Counted from the first letter of the stretch, positions 7,668 to 16,747 are shown. The stretch is DNA of 34,442 bases from Saprospiraceae bacterium (GCA_020631545.1 JAHDHB010000010.1:1-34442); one strand, 5' to 3'. Translations and numbers: made by a program. The notes: generated from the letters alone by a model not told the origin.

Positions 7668-9818
7668 TTAGGCCGAACCCTTCCCTAGGGGATGGGGAAT
7701 TTCTACGGAAATAGAAGTTCCGCGCCCCAGCTCCGTATCAATATTTAATTTTCCTTTCAGATCGAACGCTCTGGACTCTACGTTTTTAAGTCCCATTCCC
7801 ACTCTTTTTCTTTTCTTATTCGGATCGAAGCCAACGCCATTATCTTCTACTTTAACGACGATGTCGGCAGTGCTTCTATTGATAAAAATACCAATTTTTG
7901 TGGCTTTTGCATGTTTGAGTGCGTTGCTAACAAGCTCTTGAACAATGCGATATATCTTTACTTCTAGGATGTGGTCTAAGCGTTCTTCTAAGCCTTTTGC
8001 TTTTACCTCAATATTCATTTGATTGGCATTTTGGATAGTTTCTGCCAACGCATCTAACTCTGCCTTCAAACCAAAATTGGTCAAAACACCGGATTGCATA
8101 TCGTAAGCAATTCGTCGAACCTCTTGACTTGCATTATCTAATAAATCATTCGCCATTTTCATTCGAGACTGTTGTTCCGTATTCAATTCTCCTTTTTTGG
8201 GCATAGCAGAATTAAAATACAAGCGAATGGTGGCCAACATACTCCCTAGTCGATCATGTAAATCTTGAGCAATTCGGCGCCGTTCATTGTCTTGACCTTC
8301 CAATTTGGCATAAGTAGAGGTAAGTTCTAACTCATTGAGGAGGTTATCCATTTTTTCCCTAGCAATTTCTTCCTTTTGAAGAGCAATTTTTTCCCCGTTT
8401 TCTGCTAGTAATCGTCGTTGTTGATTGCGATATGCAAGCAGCAGAGCAAAAATCAAGACAAATGCTAGTAAAGAAAGAGCGGCAAGACTTCGTGCTTTTA
8501 GTTTTTCCCGATTTGCAGCCGCTAGCTCCAACTGGCGATCTTTTTCTTTGATTTCCAACTTTTTGCGTTCATCCTCATAATTCAATTTCGTGTTCATTGC
8601 ATCCCTATAAGCCGTATGGAGACTATCGCGAAAATCATTGTGGCGAACATTCATTTTAAAGGCCATATTGTATTGCCCTAGCTTCCCATACGTTTCTGAA
8701 AGGGAAGAATAGACTTCACTTTTAAGCAGTAAATCAGGAACTTCTTCTAGCAGTACTTGACTGTTTTTTAGGTATTTAAGCGCTTTTTGGTGCTCATCCT
8801 TTTTTATGTAAATCAAACCAATATCGTGGTTGACTTCTGCCAATTCAGATTTACTTTGTAATTCTGTAAGTTTCTTTAAGCTCGTGAGGTAGTTTTCAAG
8901 CGCTTTTTCATATTGCTTTTGCTCTCGATAAATATCTCCACGTCCTCTAAGCACCAGCATTAAATCAGAAATTTCAAGCGCATTTCTATAATTATGCGCT
9001 TTTTCAAAATATTCTAGCGCTATTTCATGATCTGTTGCATACATTCCAAGATTGATATAACAACGACCCATTCCTTTTTGATCTTGGTATTCCTCAAATA
9101 TGGCTAAGCTTTTTTTCTGGTATTCATTCGCTTTCTCATTGTTTCCCAGTTTTCTGTAGAGGTTGGTCAAGTTTTGCATAGAGCGGGCTTTGCCTAGGCC
9201 GTCCTTAAATTTTTCTCGCACAAGAATACCCCTATCAATATGTCGAATCGCTTCTTCATAATCTCCTAGGTTTTTGTAAACAGCCCCTAAGTTATTCAAA
9301 AGAATAGCTTCCAACTTCACAGGAGGCGTTCCTTCAAGTGTACTTAGTCCTTGTTGATAATAATCTTTGGCTTTGTGAAAATCTCCTAGACGCTTTTGTA
9401 CAATACCCAAGTTATTGTAAGTACTTGCAACATCCCTAGGAGAAGACGCCCGTTTCCTGATTTCTAAAGCTTTAAGGTAATATTCTTCTGCTAGCGGATA
9501 GTCTCCCTTTTTTTGGGAAAGAAGACCAATCATATTTAGACTAGTAGCTTCTCCTTGTTTATAATTTAATTTTGCAGCAAGGACTTGTGCTTTTGTGGCA
9601 TAGACAGCAGCTTTATCACTATCAGTATCCCTTAATTCAAAGGCTAAGGCATTTAAGGTTTTTACCCTGCTTGTATCGTTCTTTTGAACATCTAGGAGGA
9701 GTGCCAAACTATCAGATATAGGACTATCTGCAAGGCAGGATACTGAAGAAAATGTAAAAAATAATATAACGGCAATTGTAAATTTCACGCTCCATTTTTT
9801 TGGGTGAATTAAGCTCAT
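7668..9818 (-). CDS. TPR-repeat sensor histidine kinase (HisKA_3/NarX-type catalytic core)
   Basis: This 716-residue protein is a membrane sensor kinase. A signal-peptide-like segment (about 14-30) is followed by some eight tetratricopeptide repeats (about 55-390; for example YNNLGIVQKRLGDFHKAKDY at 134-153), so the sensing part is probably periplasmic. A coiled linker leads to one membrane helix at about 444-463 and a cytoplasmic dimerisation domain of the HisKA_3 type: ERRRIAQDLHDRLGSMLATI, with His521 as the likely phospho-acceptor. The ATPase domain follows, with Asn632 (ELVSNALKHAKA), DNGVGFD at 659-665 and VGMGLKNVESRA at 673-684. Such kinases normally pair with a LuxR/NarL-type response regulator. 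None is present in the window, so it is an orphan here. The signal is unknown. Confidence 0.92.
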   Translation of the reverse strand: MSLIHPKKWSVKFTIAVILFFTFSSVSCLADSPISDSLALLLDVQKNDTSRVKTLNALAFELRDTDSDKAAVYATKAQVLAAKLNYKQGEATSLNMIGLLSQKKGDYPLAEEYYLKALEIRKRASSPRDVASTYNNLGIVQKRLGDFHKAKDYYQQGLSTLEGTPPVKLEAILLNNLGAVYKNLGDYEEAIRHIDRGILVREKFKDGLGKARSMQNLTNLYRKLGNNEKANEYQKKSLAIFEEYQDQKGMGRCYINLGMYATDHEIALEYFEKAHNYRNALEISDLMLVLRGRGDIYREQKQYEKALENYLTSLKKLTELQSKSELAEVNHDIGLIYIKKDEHQKALKYLKNSQVLLEEVPDLLLKSEVYSSLSETYGKLGQYNMAFKMNVRHNDFRDSLHTAYRDAMNTKLNYEDERKKLEIKEKDRQLELAAANREKLKARSLAALSLLAFVLIFALLLAYRNQQRRLLAENGEKIALQKEEIAREKMDNLLNELELTSTYAKLEGQDNERRRIAQDLHDRLGSMLATIRLYFNSAMPKKGELNTEQQSRMKMANDLLDNASQEVRRIAYDMQSGVLTNFGLKAELDALAETIQNANQMNIEVKAKGLEERLDHILEVKIYRIVQELVSNALKHAKATKIGIFINRSTADIVVKVEDNGVGFDPNKKRKRVGMGLKNVESRAFDLKGKLNIDTELGRGTSISVEIPHPLGKGSA

Positions 9819-10052
9819 AGTACCGAATATTAGCTTCTGGAAAACGGAATAGAACTAAAAAAAGCTAGTAAAAGTTACATCGAATATCTCTATTCGCCAA
9901 ATAATTGAGTGAATAAGTGTGGTAAAACGTTCATTATTTGGAAATAAGTGTGCTTTTTAGGCTATAGGGAGAAGGGTTTGGTACTTAAGGCTGACTTAAA
10001 AATACGAATAATATGGAGAAGAAGTGATTTGTGGCTAATTCTAAAAAAAACA

Positions 10053-10107
10053 GGTATGTAAGATTCGTTTTGTTCTACATGCCTAAACAAAACGAATTTT
10101 ACATACC
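10053..10107 (-). terminator. Long hairpin, terminator-like on the minus strand
   Basis: Arms at 10053-10074 and 10086-10107 are 22 bases each and differ at one position, which becomes a G-U pair in RNA; the loop is 11 bases. On the minus strand the stem is followed, after one base, by G and a run of eight Ts. This fits a terminator for the 44-codon ORF just upstream on that strand. Confidence 0.75.
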
Positions 10108-10212
10108 TAAAGAAGCATTTCCATAGAAATAGTCGACTCGTGCAAAATACAACTATTCTACTGCTTTTACTCAAAAATAACTACGGACTAATGGGGCAAG
10201 AACAAGACCTTA

Positions 10213-10347
10213 TTATGCCTTAGAAGATCCCTCATCTGAATCGGCATCACCACCACGAGACTTTAGCGTGTTTTGTGGCTGACTTTTAGTAGGGGAAGTT
10301 TCTGTAGTTGAAGTAAGTGTTGTTGAAGTTAAATCGAGCGTTTTCAT
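10213..10347 (-). CDS. Candidate 44-residue Ser/Thr-rich peptide gene
   Basis: An ATG at 10347-10345 opens a 44-codon frame closed by two adjacent TAA codons. The peptide begins MKTLDLTSTTLTSTTETS, with LTSTT twice in tandem, and ends KSRGGDADSDEGSSKA. Eighteen of 44 residues are Ser or Thr, there is no Cys, and there is no signal peptide. The Gly-Gly after a polar N-terminal half recalls leader/core boundaries of double-glycine peptides, but no modification enzyme or peptidase-transporter is nearby, so this is only a resemblance. A 20-base hairpin (10388-10445) lies in the presumed 5' leader and a strong terminator 105 bases beyond the stop, which supports a dedicated transcript. I do not recognise the peptide; it could also be a non-coding RNA with a chance frame. 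Confidence 0.45.
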   Translation of the reverse strand: MKTLDLTSTTLTSTTETSPTKSQPQNTLKSRGGDADSDEGSSKA

Positions 10348-10387
10348 AGTGTCGTGTTTTTAAGCAATGAAAAAATGGAGTCATTGG

Positions 10388-10445
10388 AGAGCTGGTCTAA
10401 CATTTATTTTTGGTGAAGAAAAAAGATAAAGGTTAAACCAGCTCT
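10388..10445 (-). promoter_or_regulatory. Hairpin in the presumed 5' leader of the 44-codon ORF
   Basis: AGAGCTGGTCTAACATTTAT (10388-10407) and the complement at 10426-10445 pair at 18 of 20 positions, with an 18-base loop. It lies 41 bases upstream of the ORF start on the minus strand. No U-run follows on that strand, so a regulatory fold is more likely than termination. Confidence 0.5.
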
Positions 10446-10662
10446 AAAGTGTCTCTAGTGTTAATGTTGTCAAGTGTACTACAAATATCTACCTTTTGGC
10501 GGGATTAAAAAATAGGTAAAAATACCCCTTTTTCAACCGCGTAGTATTGCTTGATGCTAAACCAAAACACACATAAACCTGTCAAACAATGCCTTATGTT
10601 GGTTTTATCTTAGTTTGCTCATTCAAAAAAATTATCCAGTTATTTTCCAAAAGAACAAAGAA

Positions 10663-10686
10663 GCCCAGCGGTAAGTACCACTGGGC
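10663..10686 (-). terminator. Terminator of the T9SS surface protein gene
   Basis: GCCCAGCGGTA (10663-10673) pairs with TACCACTGGGC (10676-10686) with one wobble pair and a very short loop. A T-rich stretch follows on the minus strand. It lies about 50 bases after the stop codon. Confidence 0.65.
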
Positions 10687-10733
10687 AAAATGAGGGCTGA
10701 TAAAGAGCAAAGTTTATTTCTTAAACGTGTATT

Positions 10734-12605
10734 TTAGAGACTTGACACTACGACTACCTTCTGAAGCAAATGGGTTCCGTCTGCGGTCATCCCTTTTACA
10801 AAATATATTCCTTCAGGAATATTCGTGACGTCGAAAGACCAAGCATTACCGTCTTGTTTTCCTTCAAACAATGTTTTTACTCTTTTTCCATCTATGCTGT
10901 ATAGCGCTAAGTTCAAAACAGCAGCGGCATCGTCTTCAATTCGTACATTTACACTCCCGATGGCAGGATTTGGAAATACTTGCAAATTTTCTTCTTGGTT
11001 AAGAATTAACCTCTTAGGCGTTATGGGGTCATGCATTAAGCTGGAAGCAATCCTTACATTACTAGGCGAAATCGTAGGAAAATAAGCCTGAGAACAGTGA
11101 TTCCCTACAACATCAGTATAAGCAATGACTTCAAAGTCACTTGTAAAGTTATAAAGATCATTGGAGCAGGAGGTTTCTACCTGTTGGAAGAGAGCATTGG
11201 CGGCAAACTCTATGTGTAAGAAATCCTCTAAGTAAGCAAGCCCTAGGTCATTTGCATGAATAGAAAAGACATCCCCAGTGTTTAAGCCCATAAAAACACC
11301 TAATAATGCTCCTTGGTTTCCATTCAACACTATAGCATCTGCATATTCTAATCCATTATACTGCAATACTACAGACTCTAAGCCGACATAACATTCACAT
11401 ATGGGAGCTTCTTCTTCACAAGTATAACCCTCCATATCTTCGTAGGCAACCACCCTAAAGTCACCAAACGTTTCCCCTTGAATTTCCTCTGTACAAGAGG
11501 TATTTATAACGAGCTCTGTTGTATCATTGACGTATAGGTAAGTATCTCCTGCTAGTTTAAGTTTTCCTGCATAAGCACTAGAAAAGGAAACAATATCTCC
11601 TGGATGAACGTTTTTATAGGCTTCTAGCGGAATCTCAAAATTTTCTTTCTTATACCCAACAATTTTGGCGGTAGTTGTTCCTTGGTATACTAGAGAAATA
11701 GAAACCATACCATCGTTACAATCACAACCATAGATGGGCGTACTCCCGCAATTTGAAGAAGTAATCATTGTATTGCAATCCCCGAGCGTATATCCTTTAT
11801 TCAGTTTTCTAGCAATTCTATCCGTACGAACACACCTCGTCGAAGGTATACTTTCATTGTCGCACATCGTAACCTTATTATTAGCACAGCTAATATCCAC
11901 AATTTCAACGGTATGATTGTGTGTTTCTATAGTCCCATAAGCATCAGTCACCGTCACTCCATAAATACTTGTTGTCGTAGGAGTTACTAGTATTTCTGAA
12001 GAGGTTTCTCCCGTACTCCAAAGGTAAGTAAAAGGAGCCGTACCATTTATCACTTCTGCCCGAATAGTCGCTCGATTAGAGTTTGAAAAACCAAGCGCTA
12101 AGGTCTGATCGTCACAAACCGTAGAAGCAAATGTTGGGTTTCCATTGTCCTTGACATAAACAACATCATAGTGGTAGTTATTCAAGGAGTCATTGTCGAT
12201 TAATGGCGGTGGCAATAATGGCCAAATAATGACTATGATATTTTGCTCCGTATCAAAATGAGCGGGATCTGCAATTATCGTCCTAGAAAATGAGAAGGTT
12301 TCATTCGGAAGGAGAACCACATTATTGAAATTATCTTGAATGTAGTCTCCATCAAAAGGAATTTGAGAAATATTAGGATTCACTGTTTCCAGCATCATCC
12401 CTATATCAACAGGCAACGTAGTTGTTCCATTATTCCTAAGCGTACCACTTATCTCAAAGGGACTACCAATGACAATGGTGTCGTCTATTTGGAAATTGAG
12501 AAATTCAATATCTGTTTGTCCCTTAGCTTGGTTCCAAGGAACCACAGCCCCTAAGAAAATCAAAAATAGAACCCGATAGAATGTCGTGTAAATTAACTGC
12601 TTCAT
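10734..12605 (-). CDS. Large T9SS-secreted surface protein with duplicated DUF7467-like module
   Basis: This 623-residue protein has a signal peptide ending near residue 29 (QAKGQ). Residues about 31-150 resemble a CARDB-type adhesion domain (FEISGTLRNNGTTTLPVDIG). Residues 175-237 match the PKD/SprB-like pattern (APFTYLWSTGETSSEILVTP, then GVTVTDAYG). Residues 240-282 carry a Cys motif ending LNKGYTLGDC, seen beside such domains. Two related modules follow, 296-396 (VSISLVYQG, INTSCTEEI, GDFRVVAYEDMEGYTC) and 403-504 (ESVVLQYNG, VETSC, FEVIAYTDVVGNHC). From memory they resemble DUF7467. A type A sorting domain (LQVFPNPAIGSVNVRI at 541-556 to the end) sends it through T9SS to the surface or medium. 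No enzyme motif is visible; adhesion or matrix is plausible. It is monocistronic. Confidence 0.85.
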   Translation of the reverse strand: MKQLIYTTFYRVLFLIFLGAVVPWNQAKGQTDIEFLNFQIDDTIVIGSPFEISGTLRNNGTTTLPVDIGMMLETVNPNISQIPFDGDYIQDNFNNVVLLPNETFSFSRTIIADPAHFDTEQNIIVIIWPLLPPPLIDNDSLNNYHYDVVYVKDNGNPTFASTVCDDQTLALGFSNSNRATIRAEVINGTAPFTYLWSTGETSSEILVTPTTTSIYGVTVTDAYGTIETHNHTVEIVDISCANNKVTMCDNESIPSTRCVRTDRIARKLNKGYTLGDCNTMITSSNCGSTPIYGCDCNDGMVSISLVYQGTTTAKIVGYKKENFEIPLEAYKNVHPGDIVSFSSAYAGKLKLAGDTYLYVNDTTELVINTSCTEEIQGETFGDFRVVAYEDMEGYTCEEEAPICECYVGLESVVLQYNGLEYADAIVLNGNQGALLGVFMGLNTGDVFSIHANDLGLAYLEDFLHIEFAANALFQQVETSCSNDLYNFTSDFEVIAYTDVVGNHCSQAYFPTISPSNVRIASSLMHDPITPKRLILNQEENLQVFPNPAIGSVNVRIEDDAAAVLNLALYSIDGKRVKTLFEGKQDGNAWSFDVTNIPEGIYFVKGMTADGTHLLQKVVVVSSL

Positions 12606-13471
12606 ATTCCCTGTTGTTATAATTTATCTTCTAGAAAAACGATTACGAGATGGTTGTTATAGACATAAAAATCCTATCCCTCATAAACCTGGAGAACTCC
12701 AGTGGAAGAAGGAAAAAGCGAGTTTTTCTTGTAGGCTAGTGCATACTTCATACCATTCAGGCTATAGAGAATAAAATCAATTTGATTGAAAATCAGTAAA
12801 CTATAACAAAAATACTTGTTCTAAAATTTACTTATCAATCGACATGCTTCTTTTAGCTCAAATGATTAAAATATGTTTTCGGTTTGTTCGTTGCTAGAAG
12901 TATTCAGGTCTAAATGAATATCCCTTACCATAGGAAGGCCTGCACTGCAATTAAGCAGAATACAGTTTTAACGTCAAGAGTATATTCGGTCTTCTATTAA
13001 TGCGGCTTATTTTACAAATATACAGGCGTTTTTTCACAAATGCTTAGACACAACCATTTTTTATTACAAATTTATTATGCTGTATACTAACTTATAATGG
13101 TTTGTTCAAAACATGCTTTGTTTTAGGCTGTTTTTAAATGAACTACACCTGAAATAAACTGAATTCTTTATTTTTTTATTTTTAAGAAAAATAAAGAGTG
13201 AGGCCACTCCGAAAAGGCTCTTCTTCAAAATATGATGTAAAAATTAAGAAGTATAATGTTTATTATTTTCTAGCAAATAATAATTTACGCAATAAGAGTT
13301 TCATGCATCTTACATCATAAATCGTATTTTTTCATTAATTTCTACTTTTCGGCGTAAACTCAACAGTACCTCAAATTTTTCGCATCTAGAGGTTCAACCC
13401 ATAAAACAAGATTAGTCGTCTTTCGGGACACTTCCAACTCACAATTCTCTGAAAAACCGTATCTTTACCGT
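12606..13471. other. 0.87 kb region between divergent genes
   Basis: It contains repeat copy B (13200-13350), listed separately, and a short perfect hairpin CTGGAG-AA-CTCCAG near 12689. A near-match to the -7 box, TATCTTTA, lies just before the start of the ATPase gene at 13472. The remainder is AT-rich and I see no gene in it. Confidence 0.5.
13200..13350 (+). repeat. Palindromic repeat family, copy B
   Basis: It starts GAGGCCACTCCGAAAAGGCT and ends in TTTTTTCATTAATTTCTACT. The outer arms and the near-palindromic centre (around TTTTCTAGCAAATAATAA) match copies A and C. It lies in a divergent intergenic region. Confidence 0.8.
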
Positions 13472-15013
13472 ATGAAAAAGCTACCAATCGGATTACAAGA
13501 TTTTAGAGAGCTACGTAAAGGGAATTATCTATACGTGGATAAAACTCAACATCTTTATGAGTTGGTGAATAACGGCAAATACTATTTCCTTTCTCGTCCA
13601 AGAAGATTTGGAAAGTCCTTAATGGTTTCTACCCTTAAGTACTTGTATCGTGCAGAACAAGAAGCTTTTAAAGGCTTATGGATTGAAGATAAATGGGATT
13701 GGAACAAGCAACATCCTGTATTGCATTTTAGCTTTAGCTTGATGGATTATCAAGGCTTGGGCTTGGAGATGGCCTTGTTAGAATTGATTCATGAACAGGC
13801 TGATAATTATGCTATTAAGTTAAAAAAGAAAACCCTAAAAGGATGCTTCCAAGAGTTGCTAAAAAAACTATCTAAAAAGGGGAACGTTGTTTTATTGATT
13901 GATGAATACGACAAACCGATAATTGATTATCTCGGAGATGAAAACAATCGCATTATCAAGCATCAATCTATTTTGAAAAGTTTCTACTCCATCATTAAAG
14001 ATAATGATGCTTACCTAGAATTTCTATTTATTACGGGTATTTCTAAGTTTAGTAAAGTTGGCGTCTTCTCTGATCTAAACAACTTAGAAGACCTAACCTT
14101 TGACCCCAACTTTTCCTCTGGAATGGGCTATACGCAGGAAGAGATAGAACACTATTTCGCTCCCTATTTATCGGATATTCAAGCCCGAAAAAACTTAGAA
14201 AAACCTGCCTTGTTCACAAAAATGAAGGATTGGTACAATGGCTATAGCTGGGATGGAGAAACTTTCGTTTACAACCCTTTTTCTATTTTAAATTTCATCA
14301 AGAAAAGGGGAAAATTTATGAATTATTGGTTTGAAACGGGCACCCCTTCTTTCTTAATTAAAATACTGAAAAACAACTTTTTCTACGATTTTGATGGTAT
14401 TCAAAGTGGTATGACCGCTTTTAGTACTTATGACATAGAACACTTGGAAGAATTACCCCTACTTTTTCAAACTGGCTACTTGACTATCAAGGCGATGGAT
14501 GAAGAACGAGACTTGTATACCCTTGCTTATCCCAATAAAGAAGTCAGACTCAGTATGCTGCAACATCTCGTCGGAGCCTTTAGCCATCGTGGTAGTGCCA
14601 AAAGTCGCTCCTTGGCGAATCAACTTGAACTTGCTTTTCAAAACGAAAATATTCCCTTGGTCATTTCTTTGATCAATACTTCTTTTGCTTCCATCCCCTA
14701 CCCTATTTTCATCAAAGACAAGGAAGCTTATTACCATTCCGTCGTCTTTTTAATCTTTTACTACCTAGGGCAATACATTGAAAGCGAAGTAAATACTTCT
14801 ATTGGGCGTATTGATGCAGTTTTGGAAACTGCTGCTAGTATTTATGTCATCGAGTTCAAATTGGACAAAACTGCGGAGGAAGCAATTGAACAAATTAAGA
14901 CAAAAAACTACGCAACAAAATACCAACATAAAAACAAGATAATCAAATTGTTGGGAGTTAATTTTAGTAGTGAAACTAAGGCCGTGGAAAATTGGTTATT
15001 GGAGGATTTGTAA
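13472..15013 (+). CDS. AAA-ATPase-like protein with C-terminal PD-(D/E)XK nuclease domain
   Basis: This 513-residue protein belongs to the family with an N-terminal AAA-ATPase-like domain (PF09820) and a C-terminal PD-(D/E)XK domain (PF08011), very common in Bacteroidota and often multicopy. The start is typical: LPIGLQDFRELRKGNYLYVD. A Walker A-like loop SRPRRFGKSL is at 41-50 and Walker B VVLLIDEYD at 139-147. The nuclease signature is GRIDAVLE with Asp448, then VIEFKLD with Glu461 and Lys463, and a QIKTKNY helix from Gln474. All nuclease residues are present. The biological role of the family is not established; mobile-element or defence links have been suggested. It stands alone, with repeat copy B upstream. 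Confidence 0.92.
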   Translation: MKKLPIGLQDFRELRKGNYLYVDKTQHLYELVNNGKYYFLSRPRRFGKSLMVSTLKYLYRAEQEAFKGLWIEDKWDWNKQHPVLHFSFSLMDYQGLGLEMALLELIHEQADNYAIKLKKKTLKGCFQELLKKLSKKGNVVLLIDEYDKPIIDYLGDENNRIIKHQSILKSFYSIIKDNDAYLEFLFITGISKFSKVGVFSDLNNLEDLTFDPNFSSGMGYTQEEIEHYFAPYLSDIQARKNLEKPALFTKMKDWYNGYSWDGETFVYNPFSILNFIKKRGKFMNYWFETGTPSFLIKILKNNFFYDFDGIQSGMTAFSTYDIEHLEELPLLFQTGYLTIKAMDEERDLYTLAYPNKEVRLSMLQHLVGAFSHRGSAKSRSLANQLELAFQNENIPLVISLINTSFASIPYPIFIKDKEAYYHSVVFLIFYYLGQYIESEVNTSIGRIDAVLETAASIYVIEFKLDKTAEEAIEQIKTKNYATKYQHKNKIIKLLGVNFSSETKAVENWLLEDL

Positions 15014-15156
15014 GTCAAAATAAGCTAATTTCATGTTGGAAACTATAGAACAGATTTACTTAACCAAAAAGGCCCTATAAATTTCAAAATATTCAAGAAA
15101 AAGTATACTTTTATTCCTTTCATAAACAAATTTTGAACTAAAGGATTATAGACAAC

Positions 15157-15702
15157 ATGAGCGATACACTTGTAACAAAGAAAGTGTTTTTCGACATCTC
15201 CATTGGAGGTGTAAAAGAAGGACGAATAGTCATTGGCTTATTCGGAGAAACGGTACCTAAAACGGTAAATAATTTCTATGCTTTGACCACCCACGAACAA
15301 GGCATCGGCTATAAAGGATCGATCTTCCACCGTGTCATCAAAGATTTCATGATGCAAGGTGGTGATTTTACCCACGGAAATGGAATGGGAGGAACGTCTA
15401 TCTACGGTGATCGTTTTCCAGATGAAAACTTTAAACTGAATCATCTAGGCCCCGGTTGGCTTTCTATGTCTAATGCAGGGGCAGATACCAATGGTTCTCA
15501 GTTTTTTATAACTTTTACCAAAACACCCTGGCTTGATGGCAGGCATGTGGTCTTTGGTAAAGTACTAGAAGGGATGGATGTCGTTCGAAAAGTAGAAGAT
15601 GAACATACAGATCGGCGTGACGTTCCTTATAATGAGGTAAAAATAATGGATTGTGGTGCCTTAGCACTAGAGGAGCCGTTTCTCCTAGAAACAGTAGCGT
15701 AA
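15157..15702 (+). CDS. Cyclophilin-type peptidyl-prolyl isomerase, eukaryote-like
   Basis: This 181-residue protein catalyses cis-trans isomerisation of Xaa-Pro bonds. It covers a full cyclophilin domain and carries the active-site signature [20 protein letters not shown] (about 49-68), [20 protein letters not shown] and [18 protein letters not shown], so the catalytic Arg, Phe, Gln, Trp and His residues are in place. Unlike short bacterial PpiA/PpiB forms, it resembles animal secretory cyclophilin B along its whole length, including [20 protein letters not shown] and the C-terminal HTDRRDVP and [12 protein letters not shown] segments. It has no signal peptide, so it should be cytoplasmic. 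The gene is monocistronic and ends at the hairpin shared with ppx. The function is secure; the origin is discussed under findings. Confidence 0.95.
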   Translation: MSDTLVTKKVFFDISIGGVKEGRIVIGLFGETVPKTVNNFYALTTHEQGIGYKGSIFHRVIKDFMMQGGDFTHGNGMGGTSIYGDRFPDENFKLNHLGPGWLSMSNAGADTNGSQFFITFTKTPWLDGRHVVFGKVLEGMDVVRKVEDEHTDRRDVPYNEVKIMDCGALALEEPFLLETVA

Positions 15703-15735
15703 GAACGGATAATTCGCGTAAATCATTATGCTTTC

Positions 15736-15772
15736 TTGCAATCAAGAAGAAAAAAGCTCTTCTTGATTGCAA
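15736..15772. terminator. Bidirectional terminator between cyclophilin and ppx/gppA
   Basis: TTGCAATCAAGAAGA (15736-15750) pairs perfectly with TCTTCTTGATTGCAA (15758-15772). TTTTGTTTT follows on the plus strand, and a weaker T-rich run follows on the minus strand. It sits between two convergent stop codons. Confidence 0.85.
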
Positions 15773-15779
15773 TTTTGTT

Positions 15780-16694
15780 TTAAAATTCTTCTAAAAACTC
15801 GATTTGTGCTAGATTTTTCTTAGAAACACGCTCGTATAACTCGTAAATTAATCCATCTTTTAACCCCACACGAGGAACTAGCATATGATCACTACCCATA
15901 TCTTCCATAACGCGGACATAGATTTCTGAAGCAGGCACGATGACATCCGCCCGGTCAGGGTTCATTTTTAGAATTGCCATGCGTTGGTCATAGGTAAATT
16001 CGCGAACATAAGCACGTAACCCCTTGAGTTCTGCTAGAGAAACGATTCTTCCAGAAGCCTTATTGGCTAACTTATAAAGCTTATTGATATTCCCCCCCGT
16101 ACCAATACTCGTCACGCTTTTACCTTGATTTTCCTTACGGTTATGTATCCATTCAGCAATATGCCAAAAGGTTTTCGCTCTATCCTGTTCCGAAAGTTTT
16201 CTTACTGAACCAATCTTAAAAGATCGACTGTCTATCAGATATTTCCCGTTAAACAAATTCAATTCTGTACTTCCTCCTCCGACATCAATATGGATATATT
16301 GACGCCCATCTTCTAGGTTCGGTATGATAGCTTTATTCAAAATACGAGCCTCATCTTTTCCTGGAATAATAGCAATATTCACCCCTACAGTATCCTGAAT
16401 GTACTGCCGAACCTCTTCACCATTCGCCGCTTCGCGCATGGCAGAAGTAGCGACAGCGCTGTAATGTTTTACTTCATAAAGCTCAATAAGCAATTTAAAG
16501 GTTTGCATCAGCTTAGCAAACTTTTCTTGAACTGCGGCAGAAATAGTTCCTTCCTTAAATACATCATGCCCTAAACGCAGGGGAAAACGCAAGTATTCTA
16601 ATTTCTTAAAACTCACCAGATCATTGGTCTCAAATACATTAACTATCTGTAAACGAATGGCATTCGAGCCTATATCTATTGCTGCTAATTTCAT
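15780..16694 (-). CDS. Ppx/GppA-family phosphatase (exopolyphosphatase or pppGpp hydrolase)
   Basis: This 304-residue protein is a single Ppx/GppA domain of the ASKHA fold. The N-terminal phosphate loop MKLAAIDIGSNAIRLQIVNV, the second motif IHIDVGGGSTELNLFNGK near 138-155, and SIGTGGNINKLYKL near 196-209 define the ATPase-like active site. The family hydrolyses terminal phosphates of polyphosphate, or the 5' gamma-phosphate of pppGpp in the stringent response. The sequence alone does not separate the two. It lacks the C-terminal HD-like domain of E. coli Ppx and is the short form usual in Bacteroidota. It is convergent with the cyclophilin gene and has a TAGATTTG -7 element upstream. Confidence 0.92.
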   Translation of the reverse strand: MKLAAIDIGSNAIRLQIVNVFETNDLVSFKKLEYLRFPLRLGHDVFKEGTISAAVQEKFAKLMQTFKLLIELYEVKHYSAVATSAMREAANGEEVRQYIQDTVGVNIAIIPGKDEARILNKAIIPNLEDGRQYIHIDVGGGSTELNLFNGKYLIDSRSFKIGSVRKLSEQDRAKTFWHIAEWIHNRKENQGKSVTSIGTGGNINKLYKLANKASGRIVSLAELKGLRAYVREFTYDQRMAILKMNPDRADVIVPASEIYVRVMEDMGSDHMLVPRVGLKDGLIYELYERVSKKNLAQIEFLEEF

Positions 16695-16739
16695 GAATAC
16701 AATTTGTAGCTGAAATTTTACTTAGAGCGATCTCTAAAT

Positions 16740-16747
16740 CAAATCTA
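16740..16747 (-). promoter_or_regulatory. -7 promoter element of the ppx/gppA gene
   Basis: On the minus strand TAGATTTG matches TAnnTTTG exactly, about 45 bases upstream of the start codon. A TTG at the standard -33 spacing is not evident. Confidence 0.4.

Noticed and set aside
9962-10174. 70-codon frame on the minus strand
   Set aside because: It runs through the 22-bp hairpin and its T-run, has no recognisable domain, and is better explained as the terminator region of the 44-codon ORF.
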